The notes beneath the pieces were generated by a model. It had not been told where the DNA came from. It did no database searches and saw only the letters and a list, made by a program, of their open reading frames with translations. The position numbers and the translations under genes are program-made. DNA of 5,218 nt. Origin: CAZCRE01 sp964501075. Lineage in GTDB: Archaea > Thermoproteota > Bathyarchaeia > Bathyarchaeales > Bathycorpusculaceae. Shown here piece after piece: positions 1-5,218 of this stretch (within the stretch, counting starts at the first letter, position 1; each line of letters starts with the position of its first letter). The stretch covers positions 1 through 5,218 of the forward strand of contig CAZCRE010000084.1 in NCBI GenBank assembly GCA_964501075.1. Reading direction: 5' to 3'.

Positions 1-613
1 CCGCGTTCAAAAGCTTCTTGAAATACTCGATGTCCTCGGCGATGCGAAGTCCGTTCGTGTTGACTTCAAGGTGGGTTATTCCCGCCTTCTTTGCTTCGCG
101 AATCAGATCAGGTAGGTCATTCCGAATAGTCGGCTCGCCTCCGCTGAACTGCAAGGCATTGCAGGCCCAAGGCTTGTTAGCTCTCAGAAGCTTCATCATC
201 TCGACAATCTGGTCGTAAGAAGGCTCATAAACATAGTTTGATGCTCCCGCGTAGGCAAAACACACTGGACAAGCCATGTTGCAGCGGTTCGTAACGTCTA
301 TGATGCCCAAGATCGTAGGCGTCTTATGTTGCGGGCAGATCCCGCAGTCAAACGGGCAACCCTTCTCTGTCTTGGTGTGCGGGTTCTCCAAACCGCTACC
401 TACATACCGAGCGTTATACCATTTGTCATAGAACCATTTGAAAAGCTCAGCGTCACCCCAATAAACATCATCAAACTTGCCATGTTCTGGGCAAGTCTTT
501 TCCAAGTAGATGATGCCGTTTTCCTCGTAAATCCTCATAGGAATCCTGTTCATGCACTCTGGGCAGAGACTCGTTGAATAGGTTTCAAACTTTGCTTCAC
601 TGGACTTTGACAT
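1..613 (-). CDS. Radical SAM enzyme of the MJ0619/Tes (tetraether lipid synthase-like) type, 5' part, cut by window edge
   Basis: Reading leftward from ATG at 613 gives 204 open codons with no stop before the edge, so the C-terminal part is missing. The radical SAM signature CNMACPVC has cysteines at residues 111, 115 and 118, preceded by IIDVTNR; SGGEP follows at 157-161, then LEVNTNGLR. Before the core lies a cysteine-rich N-terminal region: CPEC (17, 20), CPEHG (41-45) and CPFDCGIC (86, 90, 93). These could hold a rubredoxin-like metal or an extra iron-sulfur cluster (inferred). This arrangement recalls archaeal MJ0619-type proteins, roughly 500 residues long, which include tetraether lipid synthase (joins the tails of archaeal diether lipids) and have also been linked to methylation of tetrahydromethanopterin. 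Substrate cannot be decided from this fragment. An alternative ATG lies at 619; I prefer 613 because GAGAAG (620-625) sits six bases upstream. Divergent from hypF, so probably a separate unit. The radical SAM assignment is firm; the subfamily is less so. Confidence 0.88.
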   Translation of the reverse strand, partial: MSKSSEAKFETYSTSLCPECMNRIPMRIYEENGIIYLEKTCPEHGKFDDVYWGDAELFKWFYDKWYNARYVGSGLENPHTKTEKGCPFDCGICPQHKTPTILGIIDVTNRCNMACPVCFAYAGASNYVYEPSYDQIVEMMKLLRANKPWACNALQFSGGEPTIRNDLPDLIREAKKAGITHLEVNTNGLRIAEDIEYFKKLLNA

Positions 614-652
614 TAGCATCTTCTCAGAGGTTCGATTAGCAATCAACAAGGC

Positions 653-665
653 TATTAATATTTCT
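653..665 (-). promoter_or_regulatory. Candidate archaeal BRE/TATA promoter of the radical SAM gene
   Basis: On the minus strand, AGAAAT (665-660) fits the archaeal BRE pattern RNWAAW and runs straight into the TATA-like ATTAATA (659-653). Start of transcription would be expected about 25 bases downstream, near 630, leaving a leader of roughly 11-17 bases before either candidate ATG. Position and composition fit; there is no experimental support. Confidence 0.5.
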
Positions 666-780
666 AACAGCGGCGATATTCAACCCAAAACAGTTTCAGT
701 TTAACTTGTAAACGCGCACCTATCTCCAATCTGACGCAGATAACCACTAGAATCTAGGAACCCTGCAAAGAGTCAAAGCG

Positions 781-788
781 TATATGCA
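781..788 (+). promoter_or_regulatory. Weak TATA-box candidate for hypF
   Basis: TATATGCA lies about 29 bases before the ATG at 813, so transcription would start only a few bases before it (nearly leaderless), or about 15-20 bases before the alternative ATG at 828. The preceding bases CAAAGCG match a BRE poorly. Confidence 0.28.
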
Positions 789-812
789 GCAATTCTCTCA
801 TAAGCTAAAGAG

Positions 813-3101
813 ATGACTGCCGTGCGCATGAAAATCGAAGTCACAGGCATCGTTCAAGGCGTAGGATTTCGCCCCTTCATCTATCGCACCGCAGTCAAAA
901 ACAGGCTCAACGGATACGTCAAGAACAAAGGCGATGCAGGAGTAGAAATCATACTCGAAGGCAAGGAACATGCCATTGAGACGTTCCTCAAAGATCTGAA
1001 AACAGAGGCCCCTCCGCTCGCGCAAATCTACGATACTACGAAGAGAAAACTCAAAGGCAAAGACGAATACCGAGGTTTCACCATCAGCAAGAGCAGTTCT
1101 GAAGCTGAACGCGCTGGTTCAATAATACCGCCTGACATAGCCATATGCGATGATTGCCTGCGCGAACTCGGAGATCCAAAAGATCCACGGTATAACTATT
1201 TTTTCATCACGTGCACAAACTGCGGACCAAGATATACCATCATCGAAAGACTTCCATACGACCGCGAAAACACTACAATGCGCGACTTCCCACTCTGCGG
1301 CTTCTGCCAAAAAGAGTACAAGGAACCCCTGAACCGGAGATTTCACGCACAAACCGTAGCTTGCCCAAAATGCGGTCCAAAAGCATATCTTACAACAAAC
1401 AAAGGAAACCCTGTTCAACACCAAGACCCAATTCGAGAAGCTGGCAAGCTACTTTCAGAAGGCAACATTTTGGCCATAAAGGGATATGGTGGCTTCCACA
1501 TTTCCGCCTCAACAACCGACGAAACACCTTTAGCTAGACTTAGACAGGCCAAACACCGAAGCCAAAAACCCTTTGCAGTCATGGCGAGAAATCTGGAAAC
1601 AATAATGACCTTTGCTAAAGTGAGCAAAGAAGAAGAGCAACTCCTAAAGTCTTATGCTCGCCCAATAATCCTCTTAGACAAGAGCAAGAGCTATTGTCTC
1701 TCAGATTTGATTGCCCCTGGCTTACACAACATCGGCGTCATGCTGCCGTACACAGGTCTGCACTACATGCTGTTCGATGCAGTCGATGACGCTGCATTTG
1801 TGATGACAAGCGCAAACCCGCCGAACCAGCCAATAGTGAAGGACAACGAAGAGGCTTTGAAAACACTAGGCAACGCTGTTGATTACTTCTTGTTTCACGA
1901 TAGACAAATAGCGCATCGATGTGACGACTCAGTGCTTCGCATGCACGGCAAACCCCAAGTTTTCATAAGACGTTCACGAGGCTATGCGCCGACACCGATA
2001 ATTCTACGAGAAAAGACCAGACGTTGCATAGTCGGTTTAGGCGGTGAACTAAACGACACGTCATGCATTTTGCTGGAAAACAAGGCTTTTGTTTCGCCAC
2101 ACATTGGCGACGTAGAAAACATTGAAACAGAGTCCTTCCTAAGAAATACCATAGAGCATTTGACACGTCTGACTAACAGCAAAATAGAGGCTGTCGCTTG
2201 CGATTTACACCCAAAATTTACAACGACAAAACTCGCACACCAACTTGCAGAGGAAAACAAGTGGCAACTGGTGCAGGTACAACACCATCATGCACATATT
2301 GCAGCGTTAATGGCGGAACACAACATCAAAGAGATGATGGGAATATGTTGCGACGGATACGGCTACGGCACTGATGGAGAAACATGGGGCGGCGAAATCT
2401 TGCTCTGCACAGAAGGAACTGAAGGCTTCAAGCGCTTGGCTCATCTTGAAAAACAACCCTTGGCAGGTGGAGACCTAGCCACACGTTACCCGTTGCGAGT
2501 AGCTGCAGGGATACTGTCCAAGAGAATGAAAATCGAAGACTGGCTTTTAGAGAACGCGCAACGCTTTCCCTATGGAAAAGAAGAGACCTTGATACTTGTT
2601 GATCAATTGAGAAAGGGTTTTGGGGTCAGTGAGACAACGAGCTGTGGAAGAGTTCTCGACGCAATAGCAGCCATATTAGGCATATGCTACGAGCGCACGT
2701 ACGAGGGAGAACCAGCGATGAAGCTTGAGTCGGCGGCAATAGACGGCAAAGACGTGCTGAGTCTAGAACCGACCATAGAGAACGGTATTTTGGAAACAAC
2801 GCGGATGGTCTACGAGGTATTTGCGAATCGAGAAAAATATTCAAAAACGGATTTAGCTTACTCGGCACATGCCTATCTTGCCAGAGGTTTAGCTACACTG
2901 GCAATAGAGAACGTTGTTAAGAATGATGTAAAGGCCATCGGGTTTTCAGGCGGAGCAGCGTGCAACGGAATATTGGCGTCGATCATGAGAAAAACTGTGA
3001 AAGATGCGGGTCTGCAATTTGTCGTTCATAGTGCAGTTCCGCCAGGTGACGGCGGCGTATCTTTTGGTCAGGCAGTCGTAGGTGGTTTTCTACGCCATTG
3101 A
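813..3101 (+). CDS. hypF: Carbamoyltransferase HypF, [NiFe]-hydrogenase maturation
   Basis: HypF hydrolyses carbamoyl phosphate, forms carbamoyl adenylate with ATP, and transfers the carbamoyl group to the C-terminal cysteine of HypE; this is the source of the cyanide ligands of the NiFe site. It acts in the cytoplasm. The 762 residues match the family length of about 750, and all domains are present in order. Acylphosphatase domain, about 6-92: VQGVGFRPF with catalytic Arg20, and Asn38 in GYVKN. Paired zinc fingers: C112/C115-x18-C134/C137 and C162/C165-x18-C184/C187. YrdC-like domain, about 205-390: KGYGGFH, AKHRSQKPFAVM, TSANPPNQP, RSRGYAPTP. Kae1-like carbamoyltransferase domain, about 400-762: HHHAH at 491-495, DGYGYGTDG from 514, FSGGAACN at 711-718, PPGDGGVSFGQ at 743-753. 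H491, H495, D514 and D746 are the likely metal ligands by analogy with E. coli HypF. No frameshift or missing key residue. The start could instead be Met6 (828), since neither ATG has a clear ribosome binding site. First gene of a hypF-hypC-hypD cluster, 48 bases before hypC. Confidence 0.97.
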   Translation: MTAVRMKIEVTGIVQGVGFRPFIYRTAVKNRLNGYVKNKGDAGVEIILEGKEHAIETFLKDLKTEAPPLAQIYDTTKRKLKGKDEYRGFTISKSSSEAERAGSIIPPDIAICDDCLRELGDPKDPRYNYFFITCTNCGPRYTIIERLPYDRENTTMRDFPLCGFCQKEYKEPLNRRFHAQTVACPKCGPKAYLTTNKGNPVQHQDPIREAGKLLSEGNILAIKGYGGFHISASTTDETPLARLRQAKHRSQKPFAVMARNLETIMTFAKVSKEEEQLLKSYARPIILLDKSKSYCLSDLIAPGLHNIGVMLPYTGLHYMLFDAVDDAAFVMTSANPPNQPIVKDNEEALKTLGNAVDYFLFHDRQIAHRCDDSVLRMHGKPQVFIRRSRGYAPTPIILREKTRRCIVGLGGELNDTSCILLENKAFVSPHIGDVENIETESFLRNTIEHLTRLTNSKIEAVACDLHPKFTTTKLAHQLAEENKWQLVQVQHHHAHIAALMAEHNIKEMMGICCDGYGYGTDGETWGGEILLCTEGTEGFKRLAHLEKQPLAGGDLATRYPLRVAAGILSKRMKIEDWLLENAQRFPYGKEETLILVDQLRKGFGVSETTSCGRVLDAIAAILGICYERTYEGEPAMKLESAAIDGKDVLSLEPTIENGILETTRMVYEVFANREKYSKTDLAYSAHAYLARGLATLAIENVVKNDVKAIGFSGGAACNGILASIMRKTVKDAGLQFVVHSAVPPGDGGVSFGQAVVGGFLRH

Positions 3102-3110
3102 ACCATAATA

Positions 3111-3118
3111 GATTTATC
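3111..3118 (+). promoter_or_regulatory. Possible internal TATA box ahead of hypC
   Basis: In the 48-base gap after hypF, GATTTATC lies about 35 bases before the hypC ATG. A start near 3140 would give a leader of about 10 bases. The gap is longer than the 14 bases between hypC and hypD, which leaves room for a separate hypCD promoter, but read-through from hypF is equally possible. Confidence 0.28.
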
Positions 3119-3149
3119 AGCGGATAATCTTGCTTAAACGTTGATAAGA

Positions 3150-3380
3150 ATGTGCTTGGCCATTCCAGCCAGAGTCGCTAATATCAGGAATGACAAGGCT
3201 GAAGTCGATTTCGGCGAAGGTGTTCTAAGAGAGGTCAACGTAACTCTTGTAAAAGTGAGAGTTGGGGACTATGTTCTGGTGCATGCAGGTTACGCGATTC
3301 AAGTTCTGGACGAAAAAGAGGCGCAAGAGACTCTAGACCTGTGGAACCAAATCCTTGAAGCTGAGACCAATCAGAAATAG
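3150..3380 (+). CDS. hypC: Hydrogenase maturation chaperone HypC (HypC/HupF family)
   Basis: A small scaffold and chaperone that, with HypD, holds the iron while CN and CO are attached, then escorts the Fe(CN)2CO unit to the hydrogenase large subunit. The 76 residues match the usual 70-95. The protein begins MCLAIPARV; Cys2, exposed after removal of the initiator methionine, is the essential iron-binding residue of the family, and the conserved histidine is His45 in VHAGYAI. The central part is the typical small beta-barrel (DFGEGVLREVN, VKVRVGDYVLVH), followed by a helical tail (EKEAQETLDLW). The start is set by this chemistry: an in-frame TTG at 3141 would add three residues and bury the cysteine, so ATG 3150 is the real start. 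No strong ribosome binding site is visible. It ends 14 bases before hypD, its obligate partner, so the two are surely co-transcribed. Confidence 0.96.
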   Translation: MCLAIPARVANIRNDKAEVDFGEGVLREVNVTLVKVRVGDYVLVHAGYAIQVLDEKEAQETLDLWNQILEAETNQK

Positions 3381-3394
3381 AAAGTTGAAAAAGA

Positions 3395-4489
3395 ATGACT
3401 GAAAAGTCTAAGTTTAGAGATCCTGAACTGGCAAGGCAAATAGCTCACAAAATAGACATGCTTGCACCGAAAGAAGACACAATTAAGATCTGCCATGTCT
3501 GCGGAACACATGAATGGACTATCACCCATTACGGGCTACGTAGCCTCCTACCTAAAAACGTTGAAGTGATAGCTGGTCCAGGTTGTCCTGTCTGTATAGT
3601 GCCAGCGTCCGAAATCGATGAAGCTGTGCAACTAGCACAAAGAGGCATCGTGATAGCTTGCTTCGGAGACCTTCTGCGAGTGCCCGGCTCGAAAATGTCT
3701 CTCTTAGACGCCAAGGCAGAGGGTGCTGATGTGCGAGTTGTATACGGTGTAGGCGACGCTGTCAGAATGGCCACCAAGAATCGAGGAAGAGAGTTTGTCT
3801 TTTTTGCCGTAGGATTCGAAACGACATCCCCCTCAACAGCCGTTGAAATAATCAACAAACCACCTGAAAACATCAGCTTCCTGATCTCGCATCGCACGAT
3901 TCCTCCAGCCATGAAGCTGCTCGTAGAAATGAAAGACTTGAGATTGAACGGGTTCATTGCGCCTGGTCACGTTAGCACGATTATCGGGTTGGAACCCTAC
4001 AGGATCTTTCCAGAGCGTTACGGTATGCCGACCGTAGTGACCGGCTTTGAGCCTTTAGATTTGTTGTTTGCCCTTTACATGATTCTGAAGCAGTTAAGTG
4101 AAGACAAGCCAGCTCTGGAAAACGAGTATGTGCGTGCCGTACGATGGGAAGGTAACACAAGAGCACAAGAATTAATGCAAAGGGTCTATGAGACGGTTGA
4201 TGGCAAGTGGCGGGGTCTCGGAACAATCGCTTCCTCAAAACACAGTCTCAAGGAAGAGAACGCACCCTATGATGCTCATCGAAAGTACAACGTCAAAGTT
4301 GAAGACGGCGTTGACATACAGCGCGGCTGCAAATGTCACCTAGTTGTGATTGGCAAGATAAGACCTAGGGAATGCCCATTATTCATGAATGCCTGTACTC
4401 CCCAAAAACCTGTAGGCGCCTGCATGGTAAGCACTGAAGGAACTTGTAGAATATGGTCTAAGGCCACAGAAACCAGCTCAAATCCTTAG
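3395..4489 (+). CDS. hypD: Iron-sulfur maturation protein HypD
   Basis: HypD is the core of the complex on which the Fe(CN)2CO group of [NiFe] hydrogenases is built. It binds HypC, receives cyanide from HypE, and carries a [4Fe-4S] cluster for electron supply. The 364 residues are full length for the family (about 350-380). Conserved elements are CHVCGTHE at 33-40 (the CGTHE cysteine, C36, is the expected partner of HypC Cys2), GPGCPVC at 61-67 (C64 and C67, the redox-active pair), VGFETT at 139-144, GFIAPGHVSTIIG at 186-198, and TGFEPLD at 216-222. The C-terminal cysteine region has C312, C314, C327, C334, C343 and C351; C327-x6-C334-x8-C343-x7-C351 are the probable cluster ligands. Nothing essential is missing. 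The ATG at 3395 follows hypC by 14 bases with only a purine-rich stretch before it. hypE, which commonly follows hypD, is absent here. Confidence 0.97.
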   Translation: MTEKSKFRDPELARQIAHKIDMLAPKEDTIKICHVCGTHEWTITHYGLRSLLPKNVEVIAGPGCPVCIVPASEIDEAVQLAQRGIVIACFGDLLRVPGSKMSLLDAKAEGADVRVVYGVGDAVRMATKNRGREFVFFAVGFETTSPSTAVEIINKPPENISFLISHRTIPPAMKLLVEMKDLRLNGFIAPGHVSTIIGLEPYRIFPERYGMPTVVTGFEPLDLLFALYMILKQLSEDKPALENEYVRAVRWEGNTRAQELMQRVYETVDGKWRGLGTIASSKHSLKEENAPYDAHRKYNVKVEDGVDIQRGCKCHLVVIGKIRPRECPLFMNACTPQKPVGACMVSTEGTCRIWSKATETSSNP

Positions 4490-4498
4490 CAGCAAACC

Positions 4499-4506
4499 TT
4501 TTTAAG
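4499..4506 (+). promoter_or_regulatory. Archaeal TATA box for a leaderless transcript
   Basis: TTTTTAAG, preceded by AGCAAACC (close to a BRE but with C in the last place), is centred about 26 bases before the GTG at 4528. This is the spacing expected if transcription starts at the start codon itself. It lies only 10 bases after the hypD stop, so the T-run may also help end the hyp transcript. Confidence 0.5.
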
Positions 4507-4527
4507 TTCAAACAAGAGTAATTAGCC

Positions 4528-4704
4528 GTGAGAAATCAAAAGGTTGTAAAAGACTTGCCAGAAAGATCGCTTGAGCAGGATTTAGCAGACCTTCGCGAAA
4601 GAGTGGTTCGATTAGAGGTGCAACTCACCGAAGTAACAAAGCGCGTTGATTCCCTTACCAGCTACACGCGTCAACTTTTCGAATATCTGAACAAAAGCCA
4701 GTAA
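4528..4704 (+). CDS. Small coiled-coil protein of unknown function, GTG start, probably leaderless
   Basis: A 58-residue reading frame starting at GTG and ending with TAA at 4702-4704. An in-frame TAA at 4519-4521 rules out an upstream start, and no Shine-Dalgarno site precedes the GTG. From residue 15 to 54 the hydrophobic positions are spaced 4-3-4-3 without a break: L15, L19, L22, V26, L29, L33, V36, V40, L43, T47, L50, L54. Charged residues (E, R, D, K) fill the outer positions. This is a textbook two-stranded coiled coil of over five heptads, with only threonine 47 off-pattern. There is no signal peptide, membrane segment or cysteine. I do not recognise the family. It follows hypD by 38 bases on the same strand but has its own TATA candidate, so a link to hydrogenase maturation is uncertain. 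The heptad and promoter spacing together make a real gene likely. Confidence 0.68.
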   Translation: MRNQKVVKDLPERSLEQDLADLRERVVRLEVQLTEVTKRVDSLTSYTRQLFEYLNKSQ

Positions 4705-4739
4705 GACCCACTTATGATACGGAATACTAGATTAGATGC

Positions 4740-4753
4740 TTCCTTCTTCTTTT
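4740..4753 (+). terminator. Pyrimidine-rich candidate terminator after the coiled-coil gene
   Basis: TTCCTTCTTCTTTT lies 36 bases after the stop of the small plus-strand gene. Archaeal RNA polymerases stop at T-rich tracts without needing a hairpin. The tract is interrupted by C residues, so the call is weak. Confidence 0.3.
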
Positions 4754-4795
4754 AGATTGAAGACAATCCTCTATGTACTATTTAGCGGAGCTGGA

Positions 4796-4805
4796 GACAA
4801 AAAAA
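4796..4805 (-). terminator. Oligo-T candidate terminator of the membrane protein gene
   Basis: On the minus strand, a CCC and then a run of seven T (4805-4799) begin about eight bases after the stop codon of the leftward membrane protein gene. An uninterrupted T run right after the stop is the usual archaeal intrinsic terminator; no hairpin is visible. Confidence 0.45.
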
Positions 4806-4812
4806 GGGAAAG

Positions 4813-5205
4813 TTATGGTGGTGGAGGAGGCGCTCTTTCAGATTTCTCAGGTTTCCAAGTGAGCCCTAGTATGGCTCCGATCAGACCTAAGAGGAAGCCG
4901 ATGAAGAAGCCTCCAGCTGCACCAAACCAGCTTATGATGGAGAATATTAGCACTAGTATTGACCCTGTTCTGACTTTGCTTGGTACACCACTATTTATCA
5001 TAATGGCACCAATGAGCGTGATTATGCCCCAGACCAATCCCAGAACACCAAGTACTGCAAAACTGTAGCCCCATGCTCCCAGTCCTATTATGTCCGTTAT
5101 GCTACCTGCCAAGAGACCTAGAGCTACGTAGAATAGACCGCCTATGATGATGAAGATAGCTGCCAGAAGAGACAACACGAATGCTGCTGTTGGTTTTTCT
5201 CCCAT
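4813..5205 (-). CDS. Small four-helix membrane protein of unknown function with a poly-proline end
   Basis: The 130 residues are almost wholly hydrophobic. Likely membrane segments are about 7-33 (AAFVLSLLAAIFIIIGG), 46-70 (VLGLVWGIITLIGAIMI), 80-97 (TGSILVLIFSIIS) and 99-116 (GFFIGFLLGLIGAILGL). Short polar turns separate them, including a basic loop (SKVR, 76-79), and the tail ends APPPPP after a charged KPEKSER. The glycine-rich helices and the MGEKPTAAFVLSLL-type opening are familiar from small uncharacterised archaeal membrane proteins; I cannot name a function. ATG 5205 is supported by the AGGTG site six bases upstream. The gene is convergent with the coiled-coil gene and separated from it by 108 bases. 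A 110-residue frame on the opposite strand (4736-5068) is treated as its shadow, because this one has coherent helices, a ribosome binding site and a terminator. Confidence 0.85.
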   Translation of the reverse strand: MGEKPTAAFVLSLLAAIFIIIGGLFYVALGLLAGSITDIIGLGAWGYSFAVLGVLGLVWGIITLIGAIMINSGVPSKVRTGSILVLIFSIISWFGAAGGFFIGFLLGLIGAILGLTWKPEKSERAPPPPP

Positions 5206-5211
5206 ATTTCA

Positions 5212-5217
5212 CACCTT
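5212..5217 (-). promoter_or_regulatory. Shine-Dalgarno site of the membrane protein gene
   Basis: AAGGTG on the minus strand, six bases before ATG 5205, is complementary to the CACCU end of archaeal 16S rRNA. It is the clearest ribosome binding site in the window and fixes this start. The promoter itself lies beyond the right edge. Confidence 0.6.
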
Positions 5218-5218
5218 A

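Larger units (their letters stand above)
614..812. other. Divergent intergenic region between the radical SAM gene and hypF
   Basis: About 200 bases without a convincing gene. It must hold the promoters for both outward genes. Two short symmetrical elements are visible: GTTTA-acttg-TAAAC at 699-713 and CTAGA-a-TCTAG at 747-757. Either could be an operator, but five-base arms are short enough to occur by chance. TTTAACTT at 700-707 is an alternative TATA-like stretch for hypF, which would imply a leader of about 80 bases. No RNA gene or longer repeat is evident. Confidence 0.5.

Noticed and set aside
326..577. 83-codon plus-strand frame, and a similar one at 18-218
   Set aside because: Both are antisense to the radical SAM gene, whose cysteine motifs leave no doubt about the coding strand.
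1119..1537. Several overlapping frames of 60-108 codons within hypF on both strands
   Set aside because: They sit over the zinc-finger and YrdC domains of hypF and show no domain of their own.
3141..3149. TTG start for hypC
   Set aside because: It would place three residues before the Met-Cys that HypC needs at its N-terminus.
3529..3957. 142-codon open frame on the minus strand inside hypD
   Set aside because: It lies wholly antisense to strongly conserved hypD sequence, has no recognisable domain, and is best explained as a by-product of hypD codon use.
4736..5068. 110-codon open frame on the plus strand, with a run of glycines
   Set aside because: Antisense to the four-helix membrane protein gene, which has coherent membrane segments, a Shine-Dalgarno site and a terminator. 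The glycine run is simply the complement of the proline codons.
1..5218. CRISPR array, tRNA or rRNA gene, insertion sequence, phage or toxin-antitoxin module
   Set aside because: No regularly spaced repeats, cloverleaf-like sequence, transposase or terminal inverted repeats were seen. The small coiled-coil gene has no partner that would suggest a toxin-antitoxin pair.

Overview
The window looks archaeal. Coding is dense, start sites are preceded by AT-rich TATA-like boxes rather than strong Shine-Dalgarno sites, and one small gene appears leaderless with its GTG about 26 bases after a TTTTTAAG box. The radical SAM protein at the left edge is of the archaeal MJ0619/Tes type. The gene mix and the small four-helix membrane protein would suit an uncultured Thermoproteota lineage such as Bathyarchaeia. 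That placement is a guess from memory of protein families, not something the sequence proves.

Layout: (1) Positions 1-613, minus strand: the N-terminal 204 codons of a radical SAM enzyme that runs off the left edge, with a good BRE/TATA candidate at 653-665. (2) Positions 614-812: a divergent intergenic region with two short inverted repeats and a weak TATA candidate for the rightward genes. (3) Positions 813-4489, plus strand: hypF, hypC and hypD, all intact, for [NiFe]-hydrogenase maturation. (4) Positions 4528-4704, plus strand: a 58-residue gene with a near-perfect coiled-coil heptad, probably leaderless. (5) Positions 4705-4812: a convergent intergenic region with T-rich candidate terminators for both strands. 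(6) Positions 4813-5205, minus strand: a 130-residue four-helix membrane protein of unknown function ending in five prolines.

How the genes work together: HypF activates carbamoyl phosphate and passes the carbamoyl group to HypE, which dehydrates it to a thiocyanate. The HypC-HypD complex carries the iron on which the two cyanides and the CO are assembled before delivery to the hydrogenase large subunit. All family-defining residues I could check in HypF, HypC and HypD are present. hypE, hypA, hypB, the endopeptidase and the hydrogenase are not in the window, so the pathway must be completed elsewhere if it is functional.

I see no previously undescribed multi-gene system here. The items most worth a second look are the leaderless coiled-coil microprotein gene after hypD, the Tes-like radical SAM gene, and the hypC start, which must be the internal ATG at 3150 rather than the upstream TTG at 3141.
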